A stretch of 64,000 bases of DNA from positions 1 through 64,000 of the forward strand of contig NZ_QOWJ01000017.1 of NCBI RefSeq assembly GCF_003332885.2, read 5' to 3'. The notes under the pieces were generated by a model, which did not search any database, was not told the origin of the DNA, and worked only from the letters and a program-made list of their open reading frames with translations. The translations under genes were made by a program, and so were the position numbers. This document shows positions 55,893-63,908 of this stretch, in pieces. The DNA is from Paracnuella aquatica. GTDB lineage: Bacteria; Bacteroidota; Bacteroidia; Chitinophagales; Chitinophagaceae. How positions within the stretch are numbered: position 1 is the stretch's first letter; every line of letters begins with the position of its first letter.

Positions 55893-56273
55893 TTAGAACG
55901 GCACGTCCTCTGAGCTTGCATCGTTTGGCGTGGCTTGTTCAGCTTTGCCGATAACTTCCACTTCCTTCGGCCATGCGTGAATTTTTATGTTGTTCACGTG
56001 GCAGTTCAGCGAAGCCTTTGCCGTGCCATCTGCACCCGGATAAGCGTTTACGTAAATGCGGCCGGTGACTTCTACCAATGTGCCTTTTTTCAAATTAGCG
56101 GCTACCTTGGTGCTTATCCAATATGCGCAGTTAAAGAAGGTGGCGACCTTTATGGCTTCGCCGCTTTTCGGTTTGAAATAGTCGTTCACAGCAATTGAAA
56201 AGTTTACCACCTCTCTTTCGTCTTTTAGTTGGTTCACAACTGCATCTCTGGTTAATCTTCCTACGATTGTCAT
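55893..56273 (-). CDS. ssb: Single-stranded DNA-binding protein
   Basis: 126 residues with one OB fold: VGRLTRDAVVNQL, VNFSIAVND, FFNCAYWISTKVAANLKKGTLVEVTGRIYV. It ends in the acidic tip EDVPF that recruits partner proteins. This is the element's own SSB, likely protecting the transferred strand, since it sits among mobilization and maintenance genes and not beside chromosomal replication genes. The N-terminal Met directly precedes the first strand. Confidence 0.92.
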   Translation of the reverse strand: MTIVGRLTRDAVVNQLKDEREVVNFSIAVNDYFKPKSGEAIKVATFFNCAYWISTKVAANLKKGTLVEVTGRIYVNAYPGADGTAKASLNCHVNNIKIHAWPKEVEVIGKAEQATPNDASSEDVPF

Positions 56274-56302
56274 AACGGTAAGTTTTAAAAGTGAAGAAAT
56301 GT

Positions 56303-56509
56303 TTATGCTTGAAAAAGAGTTAAGTCCTGCGGTTGTATTTTATTCGTGTAGCGTTCGTGACTGTGCTTCCTAATCAAGTGATAAACGGTGATATCTTCTG
56401 TTAGAAAAATTGTCCATGCTGCAAAAAGAGATTTGGAGCGGCTGTACTTTTTCTTCCGTTGTATTTCCCATGACAGGTACATGAGCCTTGAAAGATCTTG
56501 TTTTTGCAT
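56303..56509 (-). CDS. Small basic hypothetical protein
   Basis: 68 residues, basic, starting MQKQDLSRLMYLSWEIQRKKK. The opening resembles short proteins often found beside ssb and DUF932 genes in Bacteroidota elements, but I cannot name a family. It lies 29 bp upstream of ssb on the same strand, which supports its being translated. Confidence 0.5.
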   Translation of the reverse strand: MQKQDLSRLMYLSWEIQRKKKYSRSKSLFAAWTIFLTEDITVYHLIRKHSHERYTNKIQPQDLTLFQA

Positions 56510-56521
56510 ACTTTAAAAGTT

Positions 56522-56794
56522 TTATTGGTTAGTGCGTTGTTGATTGTTGCAACAGATGGGACAAAAACAGCGTGACTTCTTGTAGTTTTTTAGTTTGCGT
56601 TCAAGGTTCCGGTCTCCCTTGTGCCAAACTCTTACTACTTGCCAACGAATACCTTGATTGTTCACAGCCGCTATCAGCTTTGCGCCCCGGTTGCTTAGGT
56701 GTAATTGGATGCGCTGTGCCAAATTGGTTTCAACAAAACCGAGATAGTGCTGTGCATGATGCAGCTTATCTTGGAAGTGAATCAGGTAAACCAT
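56522..56794 (-). CDS. GIY-YIG nuclease-like protein
   Basis: 90 residues from MVYLIHFQDKL. VYLIHF and HYLGFVE stand in for the GIY and YIG motifs, followed by the helix with Arg (LAQRIQLH) and a late Glu (NLERKLKNYK). The C-terminus holds CFCPIC, a possible metal-binding pair. The frame continues upstream for 84 codons, but this part is low-complexity and starts well before the fold, so the internal Met is chosen. Small GIY-YIG proteins of this kind occur on mobile elements; activity is unproven. Confidence 0.65.
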   Translation of the reverse strand: MVYLIHFQDKLHHAQHYLGFVETNLAQRIQLHLSNRGAKLIAAVNNQGIRWQVVRVWHKGDRNLERKLKNYKKSRCFCPICCNNQQRTNQ

Positions 56795-57954
56795 AAAAAA
56801 CTGTTTTGTAAAAGAAAAAAAGGGAAAAAAGAAAGCATTGGAAGGAGCGGCTTCATGCAAAAGCCAAAAGGAAACGGAATAAAAGATGGCCTTTTGTGCC
56901 GTGGGTTTTGTGTTTATGCCGTAAGCTTTTGGCAGGTTGGCTTTCTGTTTGTTTGGCTCTGTTGTGCGGATGGAAAAGCCGCTAACTTCGCTGTTCTTTT
57001 GACCCTTTTGTGTTTTACAAAACAGCGTATCAGAAATCTTGTGCAATCGACTTAAAGTGTCCTTCCGCTTTATTGTGTCTTTGCCGGCTCTTGTGAGGAA
57101 CGAGCATGTGCCGGCGCAATGATCTTTTCAAGTGCAGTTCCTGCGAACCATAGCTAACAACTACATTCTTACAGGTACTGCGCCAGTCTAAAAAACATTC
57201 CAATTCCTTCAACAATGCTTTGCTGATCAACAGAAGTGCCCGGGAAAAAATACGGGCAGCGGGTGGACTGAATGCGACCGAAATGAATGTAGGACGTAGT
57301 GTAGCGGAATGGAACCCAGTGAGTATTGTAGCGTGGCTTGCGAAAGGATTTGTGCAGCTTTGTAGTCATGCTTTGTGTTGTAGGACAGGTTGCCAAGCCT
57401 TGCAGCAAATAGTCGTGCTACGAACGTGGTGTAATGGAGCGGAACGAAGGACGAAATGAATGAGGTGGCATGAAGGACACAAAAGCTACCGTGACGAATG
57501 CTGTATGAGCTGCAAGCAGTGTGACAAACTGCGAAGCGTAGCGGAGCACCTGAAGGGCGTTGTCAGCTTTGCCAATACCATATAAGTTTCATAAACAGCT
57601 TTATTGGCAATGCTGCAATGGTTTGGCGCATCTGCTTGCCGAATAGGCATGAGGAACACTGCTTTACCTTGCAGCGTGGGCATTGTTGATGTTAGAAATC
57701 CTGATGCCTGGATTTATTCTGAAGCTGAAAAGAAGTAGAGCAAAAAGCAAGTGCCATGAGGAACGAGTGGCTCTTGCTGTGGGAAGCCGAAGGTGGCTAA
57801 TGTTCTGCCTTGTGGGTTAGCTTAGCTACCGCAGGCTGAAGCTAAGCTGCTGAATAGAGTTACGGAACGTACAAGTGAGTGACACAACGAAAGTTGAATA
57901 GAGATCCTGTTGCTGATAAATAAAAATCAAGATAAAACTTGTACTAAACGAAAG
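56795..57954. other. 1.1-kb gene-free region with recurring GGAACGA words
   Basis: No frame here looks like a gene. From about 57080 on, purine-rich words such as GAGGAACGAG (57088, 57755), GAGGAACAC (57651) and GCGGAACGAAGG (57439) recur. TTGCCAATA (57569-57577) and TATTGGCAA (57602-57610) form a 9-bp perfect inverted repeat. It marks the join between the mobilization module and the sulfur/metal cargo and may hold decayed genes or a structured RNA. Confidence 0.5.
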
Positions 57955-59241
57955 CTATAGTTGTATGTTGGTTGATGTATTTGCTTTGCTCCTATTGAAA
58001 ATCCAATCGAATATTTTGGTTGAACCGGTAAATCTGCAACTCATTCTGACGTATATAATAATAGCAGAAAGAAAAGTTAGCAGAGCAATAAAGAGTATTG
58101 CTGTATTGAGGTTAAAGAAGTCTGCAATAATCCCTGTAAGTATTGCACCAATCGCATAACCTAAATCTCTCCACAATCTGAAAATGCCGATGCTTTTTGC
58201 CCTGTCCTGCGGATTGGTGTTTTCTGCAACAGTGGCAAGAAATGTAGGATAAACCATTGCTGTACCCCATCCAAGAATGGAAGAAAGTATTATGAAATGC
58301 AACATGGTATTTGCCCAAACCAGTAACAATAAAGCAATTGCCTGTAAGAACATGCCGAGGTAAAGCATATCCTTTTTACAAAACCTATCTGCCATCTTTC
58401 CAGTGAATAACTGACCGATGCCCCATACTGCAGGATAGATTGCCGTTACAATTCCTATCTGGCTAATGGTAAAGCCTTTTGTGGCAAGCAATATCGGAAA
58501 TATGCCCCATACCATGCCATCGTTGAGGTTACTGATTAAGCCTGCCTGTGTTACCGAACCTAAGTTTTTGTTTTTCCACGTTGTTTCCCAGAAAATGTTT
58601 TTGAGACCGGGAACATTGTTCGTAGTTGCTTCTTTTGCGACATGATGCCTTGTGTCTTTTACAAAGAATATGCTGCCCAAAAGACCAAAAAATGCCAAGA
58701 CAATTCCTACATAAAAAGGGTATGGTCTTATACCAAATTCACCTGCAATCCAACCTGTAAGAAATGCAATTACTGCTACAGCGATGTAACCGGCAAACTC
58801 GTTCAGCCCCATAGCAAAACCTCTCTGCTTTTCTCCTACAAGGTCAATTTTCATTACTACTGTACTTGACCAAGCCAAACCCTGGTTGATGCCTAAAAGA
58901 ACATTGGCTGCAATGATCCAATTCCAATCTTTTGCAAACATCAAAACAAACGGAATAGGTAAACCAATTATCCAGCCTGCGATCAGTAAGTTCTTCCTGC
59001 CAAACCGGTTTGCTAATGTTCCTGTATAATAGTTAGTAACCGCTTTCACTATTCCAAATACAATAATGAAAGAAAGGATTGCTGTTTTAGCTGCTATGGC
59101 AAATTCTTTCTCTGCTATTTGCGGCAGAATTGTTCTTTCTAAACCTACCATGCCACCGACAAAAGCATTGATGATAACCAGTATCGTAAACTGCTTCCAG
59201 TTTTCCTTCAATCCTAAACGAACGTTTTGCATAAAGCCCAT
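57955..59241 (-). CDS. MFS transporter
   Basis: 428 residues with about twelve membrane helices. The major facilitator loop 2-3 motif is visible as GTLANRFGRKNLL, and a related GKMADRFCKKDML follows in the second half. It is the last gene of a unit beginning with the rhodanese-dioxygenase gene (9-bp gap). From that context it may export a sulfur species or another toxic compound. The substrate cannot be read from sequence. The start could be Met1 or Met4. Confidence 0.85.
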   Translation of the reverse strand: MGFMQNVRLGLKENWKQFTILVIINAFVGGMVGLERTILPQIAEKEFAIAAKTAILSFIIVFGIVKAVTNYYTGTLANRFGRKNLLIAGWIIGLPIPFVLMFAKDWNWIIAANVLLGINQGLAWSSTVVMKIDLVGEKQRGFAMGLNEFAGYIAVAVIAFLTGWIAGEFGIRPYPFYVGIVLAFFGLLGSIFFVKDTRHHVAKEATTNNVPGLKNIFWETTWKNKNLGSVTQAGLISNLNDGMVWGIFPILLATKGFTISQIGIVTAIYPAVWGIGQLFTGKMADRFCKKDMLYLGMFLQAIALLLLVWANTMLHFIILSSILGWGTAMVYPTFLATVAENTNPQDRAKSIGIFRLWRDLGYAIGAILTGIIADFFNLNTAILFIALLTFLSAIIIYVRMSCRFTGSTKIFDWIFNRSKANTSTNIQL

Positions 59242-59251
59242 AATGATTTAC

Positions 59252-60361
59252 TTATGAAATTGCACACCTGTTCGCGCCTGCTTCTAACTCTACAGGGTTT
59301 ACATCGTCGTATTCTCCCTTTATGTTCTTTTCAACTATAGCAAGGTAGTTTGCTGGGGTTCGAGGAATGCGTTGAAGTATGGTTTGAACAAATTCTTCCT
59401 CTTTCAAATGAAGCATTGAAACATTTTGCTTTATGGAAGACAATGAGGCTTGTATAGGAATGCTGTTGAACTCGACAGGTTTACTTGTATGCCCAGGCAG
59501 CACTATAATGTTTTCATTTAGTGCTATCAACTTTTGCAAGGAGTGATAAAGTAAACTCGCCTTGTGTCTTGCTTCTTCGGGACTTGCCTTTAAATCTGGT
59601 CTTCCAATGCTTTCTATAAAAAGGGTGTCGCCAGTAAGTAATAGTTTGTCATCTATCAAATAAGATGTGCTTTCTAATGTATGACCAGGTGAATGAATTG
59701 ATCTTATTGATATGTTGCCTACAGTTACAGTAACATTATCGCCAAGAGGCTTGAAGTTGAATGTGATTTTATCCTGAACCGGCAGGTAAAAAGGAATGTT
59801 GAATTTTTCAGCCAATTGCTTTGATCGAGAAAGATGGTCGGCATGAATATGCGTATCCATGACGAACTTTAGTGTTATCCCTCTTTCAGAAAGGAATTGC
59901 TCATAGTCTGCAACAGGTAATGAAGCATCTATTATTACTGCTTCTTTACGTGAAATAATCATGTACGACAAACAACCCTTTCCGGTTCGTCTGAACTGTA
60001 TTACTTCAAAGTTTTCGAAAGTAAGCACAGCTGTGTTCCATGCCATGCTCCAAGCTTTCATGCCGCCTTCCAAAGAATACGCTTCAATGCCCTTTTTCCT
60101 TAATTCATTTGCAGCTATCATACTGGTTCTGCCTGCTGCACAAACCGTAACGACAGGAACATTCTCGGGAATAGCCACGTTATCTAAAACGGATGCATCG
60201 TTATTATTCAGCCGCTGGTAGGCATCTAAGTAAATACTGCCAGGTATCTGCCATTCCTCCCGTTGCTCTTTTGGTCTTACATCAAGTACAATAACGTCTT
60301 TTTTGTCTTCCAGCCAGGTTCTTAGCTGTTCTGCACCTACAGACAATCTATTATTCTCCAT
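59252..60361 (-). CDS. Rhodanese - persulfide dioxygenase fusion
   Basis: 369 residues. Residues 1-110 are a rhodanese domain with active-site Cys74 in CAAGRTS. Residues about 115-350 are an ETHE1-like MBL domain with DTHIHADH (His171, His173, Asp175, His176), HSPGHT, LLTGDTLF and LPGHT ligands. The dioxygenase oxidises glutathione-type persulfide to sulfite, and rhodanese moves sulfur between thiosulfate and thiols, so the fusion fits sulfide detoxification. A CRP-like box sits 1 base upstream of the start codon and a CRP/FNR gene is next upstream. Cytoplasmic, no signal. Confidence 0.9.
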   Translation of the reverse strand: MENNRLSVGAEQLRTWLEDKKDVIVLDVRPKEQREEWQIPGSIYLDAYQRLNNNDASVLDNVAIPENVPVVTVCAAGRTSMIAANELRKKGIEAYSLEGGMKAWSMAWNTAVLTFENFEVIQFRRTGKGCLSYMIISRKEAVIIDASLPVADYEQFLSERGITLKFVMDTHIHADHLSRSKQLAEKFNIPFYLPVQDKITFNFKPLGDNVTVTVGNISIRSIHSPGHTLESTSYLIDDKLLLTGDTLFIESIGRPDLKASPEEARHKASLLYHSLQKLIALNENIIVLPGHTSKPVEFNSIPIQASLSSIKQNVSMLHLKEEEFVQTILQRIPRTPANYLAIVEKNIKGEYDDVNPVELEAGANRCAIS

Positions 60362-60362
60362 G

Positions 60363-60387
60363 TTGTGATATTTACATCACAAAGGTG
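60363..60387 (-). promoter_or_regulatory. CRP/FNR-type box at the rhodanese-dioxygenase promoter
   Basis: TTGTGAT-ATTTAC-ATCACAA (60363-60382) has perfect 7-base arms with a 6-base spacer, the classic CRP-family operator layout. CACCTTTG on the minus strand (plus 60380-60387) is a 7/8 match to the -7 element and overlaps it. The adjacent CRP/FNR gene is the obvious candidate binder. Confidence 0.7.
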
Positions 60388-60407
60388 GCATTAAGCCAAG
60401 ACTATCC

Positions 60408-60425
60408 ATTTATCATATGATAAAT
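60408..60425. promoter_or_regulatory. Perfect 18-bp palindrome upstream of the sulfur genes
   Basis: ATTTATCATATGATAAAT is fully self-complementary. It lies between the CRP/FNR stop codon and the rhodanese-dioxygenase promoter, about 47 bp before the start codon. It may be a second operator. Confidence 0.6.
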
Positions 60426-60427
60426 AA

Positions 60428-60991
60428 TCAGCGTTGCCCTCTGATACGGCTAAGACTGACTTGTGTAATTCCTAAATAAGAAGCAATGTATTTCAGCGGC
60501 ACTCTTTGTATGATGGTGGGAGCTTCTTCTAATAGTGCTTTGTAACGTTCTTCTGCTGTGTGAAACTGTATGCCTTCAATGCGGTTAACCGTTTCTACGT
60601 GGCTGGCTTCAAATATTTTCCTAAATAGACGTTCAATTTCCGGATAGCTATCATACAGCTTGAAAAGTTTGTTAGCATCAATTGCCACAATTTCTGCGTC
60701 TTCTAAAATCTGAATTGCTTTGCGGCTTGGTTTGCCGGTAAATAGACTTTCTACCCGTGCAATTACGTTGTTTTCGGTGGCGAAGCCATCTGTTATATCT
60801 ATGCCGTCTTTGTAGTAGTAAATCCTTGCTATCCCTTTGTTGATAAAATAAACTGTTTTGCAGGTATGACCTATGGGCTGCAAGTCTTTATTTTTTTGAA
60901 TATGGACAAGTTTGCTTATCCCTTCTATTGCCTCTTTTGCCTCATCCGATAAAGGACTAAAGCGATTGAAATATTCAAAAAGCTGCTTCAT
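60428..60991 (-). CDS. CRP/FNR-family transcriptional regulator
   Basis: 187 residues. A cyclic-nucleotide-binding-like beta barrel (residues about 20-115, TVYFINKGIARIYYYKDG) precedes a dimer helix and a short C-terminal helix-turn-helix (VPLKYIASYLGITQVSLSRIRGQ). No Cys cluster for an Fe-S centre is seen, so oxygen sensing by FNR chemistry is unlikely. It overlaps the nucleoside phosphorylase gene by 4 bp (ATGA). A CRP-type box lies upstream of the next gene, so it probably controls the rhodanese-dioxygenase/MFS unit. Confidence 0.88.
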   Translation of the reverse strand: MKQLFEYFNRFSPLSDEAKEAIEGISKLVHIQKNKDLQPIGHTCKTVYFINKGIARIYYYKDGIDITDGFATENNVIARVESLFTGKPSRKAIQILEDAEIVAIDANKLFKLYDSYPEIERLFRKIFEASHVETVNRIEGIQFHTAEERYKALLEEAPTIIQRVPLKYIASYLGITQVSLSRIRGQR

Positions 60992-61770
60992 GGGACGATG
61001 GTTGTTTTGAGTAGATAACTTACTAAGGCGAGTGTATCAATGCTGCCCATTTCTTCTCCTTTCTCAAAATCTCCTTCTGACTGTGCCATTGAATTTGTAA
61101 GGTGAGCAAAGCAAATAATGTTATATTCTTTTACTGTGGCTAAGGCATACAAAGCCGCTGCTTCCATCTCTACACAAACAATATTTTGCTGTTTGTGAAT
61201 GTTGATTGCAGATTGTGTCTCTCTGTATGGTGCATCTGTTGTCCAGCTACTTGCTTCAAAGAATGGACATCCCTTGTCTTTGAAAAAAGGTGTTAGTTGC
61301 CGGAGTAAGGTTTGCGGTAATAAGGATGGCTGGTCCGGAGGCAGGTAATGGTAACTTGTTCCTTCGTCCCTGATAGCATCTGTGATTAGTGCAAATCTTT
61401 TTGTATTGTTTGGTTGATTAATAATACCCGCTGAAGTGACACTGATTAATAGTTTGCAACCTGAAACAAAAAGCTGCTCTGCAACCAGCACAGCGTAAGA
61501 AGAGCCCACGATGCAAGGAATGATGCCTATCTGAACGCCATCTACATCAAATGTGTAAAGAACAGAGTGATAGCATGCCCAACACTCGTCTTTGGTTGCC
61601 TTTCCGTGTCTCAACAGATAGTCGGCTAAATCACCGTCAGGATCAAGAAGACAAATGACAGGAACACTGCATTCTTTCTTGCTTTTCTGTCTCCTGGCTT
61701 CCCGAAGAAGGTTTTCAGGCAGAAAGACAGACTGCTCATCGTAGTATTTATTAAGTAATATTTCACTCAT
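60988..61770 (-). CDS. Nucleoside phosphorylase (PNP/UDP family)
   Basis: 260 residues from MSEILLNKYYDEQ. Residues typical of the fold are seen: IGIIPCIVGSSYAVLVAEQL, the phosphate-binding Ser and CVEMEAAALYALA, which holds the nucleoside-ribose-binding Met-Glu. A longer start at 61800 is excluded: a consensus -7 element (61798-61805) would put the transcription start downstream of it. The enzyme splits nucleosides or methylthioadenosine-type compounds with phosphate. Its link to the sulfur genes is positional: it is first in an operon with the CRP/FNR gene. Confidence 0.85.
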   Translation of the reverse strand: MSEILLNKYYDEQSVFLPENLLREARRQKSKKECSVPVICLLDPDGDLADYLLRHGKATKDECWACYHSVLYTFDVDGVQIGIIPCIVGSSYAVLVAEQLFVSGCKLLISVTSAGIINQPNNTKRFALITDAIRDEGTSYHYLPPDQPSLLPQTLLRQLTPFFKDKGCPFFEASSWTTDAPYRETQSAINIHKQQNIVCVEMEAAALYALATVKEYNIICFAHLTNSMAQSEGDFEKGEEMGSIDTLALVSYLLKTTIVP

Positions 61771-61797
61771 CAGGTAAAAGGAAATTATATCTTGCGA

Positions 61798-61805
61798 CAA
61801 ATTTA
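61798..61805 (-). promoter_or_regulatory. -7 element of the phosphorylase-regulator operon
   Basis: TAAATTTG on the minus strand matches TAnnTTTG. Its position shows that translation must begin at 61770, not 61800. The divergent rhodanese gene starts only 5 bases past the other end. Confidence 0.6.
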
Positions 61806-61809
61806 GTCA

Positions 61810-62247
61810 ATGAAAAAGCTGTCAATATTAAAGCTATTAATCCTAGCGATTATTTTGTCTTTAGGTGTTGATGGCTATGCTCAAAATCCTGTGAATTGGA
61901 CTGAAAAACAACTTCTAGAACCGGGTGATTTGGCAAACGCTATCAATACGAAGAAAGATATTCCGGTAATTATTAGCGTCGGACCAGGTGCAACAGTACC
62001 AAACTCTGTAAATGTGGGCATGGTGAATACTCCCGAAGGCTTGGCAAAGCTAAAAGCACAACTGAAAACGATCGACAAGGACAAAAAGATAGTTGTTTAT
62101 TGTGGTTGTTGCCCCTTTGAGCATTGCCCAAATGTGCGTCCTGCTATTAATGCTTTAAAAGAGCTGAACTTTACAAGTTACTATTTATTGAATTTGCCTC
62201 ACAACATAAAAAGGGATTGGATAGACAAAGGCTATCCTACAACTTAG
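61810..62247 (+). CDS. Exported rhodanese-like protein
   Basis: 145 residues with a signal peptide (MKKLSILKLLILAIILSLGVDGYAQ). The rhodanese-like fold has its active-site loop in YCGCCPFEHCPN, where several Cys replace the usual single-Cys loop. This Cys-rich loop suggests a role in periplasmic thiol or sulfane sulfur chemistry, or metal binding. It is divergent from the phosphorylase gene and part of the sulfur cargo region. Confidence 0.8.
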   Translation: MKKLSILKLLILAIILSLGVDGYAQNPVNWTEKQLLEPGDLANAINTKKDIPVIISVGPGATVPNSVNVGMVNTPEGLAKLKAQLKTIDKDKKIVVYCGCCPFEHCPNVRPAINALKELNFTSYYLLNLPHNIKRDWIDKGYPTT

Positions 62248-62283
62248 GCTCATCGTGATTTTGGTTAAAGGAGCCAATGGGAT

Positions 62284-62520
62284 TTATCCTATTACCGCGA
62301 CGCAAATTGAACAACATTGCAAATTCAATATCAGTAGGAACTTAATTCGCTTTGAAATGGCTGAAGAAACGGAAAGTGTCAATCGTCGCATTTGAAACTG
62401 GTGCTCTTCTGTAACGCCATCTTTACTTATGTACTGATAGTTGCCTTCCATAGGAACCGCCAGGAGCCATAGGCAACTTTCCAACGTTCATAAATGGGTG
62501 ATTATACAAGGCAACCATAT
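62284..62520 (-). pseudogene. Relic of an outer-membrane-protein gene
   Basis: Two minus-strand frames carry protein-like pieces that would join if shifted. One reads MVALYNHPFMNVGKLPMAPG and stops near 62430. The other continues as YQYISKDGVTEEHQFQMRRL, whose xRRL...SAISKRIKF part recalls the first strands of phosphate-selective porin-like proteins. Frames are broken and neither piece has a clear start. Low-confidence call. Confidence 0.25.
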
Positions 62521-62628
62521 TGGTTTCAAGCTGCGGTATTGGTCTGTAGCTTGCGCAACAACTCGGGGGCAAATTGGGTATGAGAAAGTACCGTAGTTAA
62601 TAATAAGGCCGATATGCTAAATAGTTCT

Positions 62629-62907
62629 TCATGATTGCCTTCTCAAATCAATGAATAATTTGTTGGCTGATACTATTAGAGGAAAGGTGCTAAGGTTGGC
62701 GTCTACCGGGCCATTGGTCACCTGTCCTTTGCTGTTAAACTTACTCCGGTGCGCCGGGCATTTCAACACATCGCCTGAAGCCTGCAGTTCTGCATCCTGA
62801 TGGCTACATTTCATTCGCAGGGCAGAATATACAGTTTCGCTAAATCCATAAAGGCAGATCGGAAATTGAAGAGCATTGTTGCGCAAAATGAAGAAAGAAC
62901 TGTACAC
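62629..62907 (-). CDS. Truncated Rieske [2Fe-2S] protein
   Basis: 92 residues from a GTG. KCSHQDAEL and KCPAHRSKF give the two Cys-x-His / Cys-x-x-His pairs that hold the Rieske cluster, and GQVTNGPVDANLSTFPL is the usual following segment. The N-terminus lacks the signal and first strands found in intact Bacteroidota Rieske lipoproteins, and a stop codon lies 12 bases before the GTG. It may be a remnant of a larger gene or a very short functional form. Confidence 0.55.
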   Translation of the reverse strand: MYSSFFILRNNALQFPICLYGFSETVYSALRMKCSHQDAELQASGDVLKCPAHRSKFNSKGQVTNGPVDANLSTFPLIVSANKLFIDLRRQS

Positions 62908-63078
62908 TATACCACCTCTCTACCTTACGCGAAATTCGATACGGCCGTAACCTTCTGGGCATAAGAAGTGCTTCAGTATGCTTAGTAATGAGTCTGCGGG
63001 CAATGTTTTGCTAGCTTAATAAGATTTACAGAACTACTTTCTTTGAATGGTAATGAATGCTACAATTATCTAAAACAG

Positions 63079-63100
63079 CGCAAATTTATTAATTTGCGCC
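63079..63100. promoter_or_regulatory. 22-bp palindrome before the Cys-rich gene
   Basis: GCGCAAATT-TATT-AATTTGCGC is a perfect 9+4+9 inverted repeat ending 4 bases before the next start codon. TTAATTTG within it is a 7/8 match to a -7 element. It looks like an operator, perhaps for a metal-sensing repressor. Confidence 0.55.
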
Positions 63101-63104
63101 TGCA

Positions 63105-63455
63105 ATGAAGGTTTTCGGCTTTATGATCGCTTTTTATATCCTTTTCCTGTCTGTCCAGCCAGGGTTAAGTGATATGATTAGCCTTACTAGCCAGAGTGTT
63201 GAGACTTGCTGTGGTGGTGCATGTGAACCGTTTGAAGAGGAGGAGCCCACGAAAGAACCTGAGCGCAATGGGTGTGACGAAAACTCTAACTGCAATCCTT
63301 TTCAAACCTGCAAGGGTTGTCCTGCTTTTACAAGCAATTTCTCTTATCAAAATATTTCACTAATTCCTTTGTTTTCTAAACATCGAATAGGAAATAATGA
63401 TAGAGTGCCTCCGCTGATTACCCTCGATTTTTGGCAACCGCCTAAGATAGTCTGA
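63105..63455 (+). CDS. Cys-rich exported hypothetical protein
   Basis: 116 residues. An N-terminal hydrophobic segment (MKVFGFMIAFYILFLSVQPG) acts as signal or anchor. The centre is rich in Cys and acidic residues (ETCCGGACEPFEEEE, NCNPFQTCKGCPAF), with eight Cys in about 55 residues, which suggests metal binding. Proteins like this are often found before HMA-domain and metal-efflux genes in Bacteroidota. It is followed after 73 bp by such an HMA gene. Confidence 0.7.
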   Translation: MKVFGFMIAFYILFLSVQPGLSDMISLTSQSVETCCGGACEPFEEEEPTKEPERNGCDENSNCNPFQTCKGCPAFTSNFSYQNISLIPLFSKHRIGNNDRVPPLITLDFWQPPKIV

Positions 63456-63528
63456 CTGTTTTTCCATTAACACCGGACAATATGCTTAAAACAGACATTA
63501 TCTTATCCATTTTCAAAAATCATTTAAA

Positions 63529-63897
63529 ATGAACGCAAAATTCTTCTATACACTAACCGTGACGTTAGCTTTCACACTGGCTGCTTCAACATCATCTTTT
63601 GCTCAAACAGCAAAAGACCAACCGACAACAGCCGCACAAACCCAAAAGCTGCAAACAATTAAAATAAAAGTAAGTGGAATCACTTGCAGCGGCGATTGTA
63701 AAGACATAGAAAAAGCAGTAAGCAATGCCAATGGCGTTACGTCATCAAAGTTGGTGAGCAAACCATCAGCAACCAGCGCTTTTGAAATCACTTTTGACCC
63801 GACGATAGTTTCTGAGAAAGAGATACGGAAAATAGTAGAAGCTACACCGGGTTGTGAAAACCCTAATGATAGACCCTACAAGGTAAAGCAAGGATAA
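63529..63897 (+). CDS. Exported HMA-domain metal-binding protein
   Basis: 122 residues. A signal peptide ends at SSFAQ. The heavy-metal-associated fold follows from about residue 43 (KIKVSGITCSGDCKDIEKAV), with the metal site altered to CSGDC (Cys-x3-Cys). A late Cys is in TPGCEN. It probably carries a soft metal ion in the periplasm. It lies between the Cys-rich gene and a TonB-dependent receptor gene, a common layout in heavy-metal resistance modules. Confidence 0.85.
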   Translation: MNAKFFYTLTVTLAFTLAASTSSFAQTAKDQPTTAAQTQKLQTIKIKVSGITCSGDCKDIEKAVSNANGVTSSKLVSKPSATSAFEITFDPTIVSEKEIRKIVEATPGCENPNDRPYKVKQG

Positions 63898-63908
63898 ACA
63901 CGATTTAC

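Noticed and set aside
57169-57683. Short frames in the gene-free region
   Set aside because: Compositionally odd and rich in rare residue runs, with no signal, motif or coupling to neighbours.
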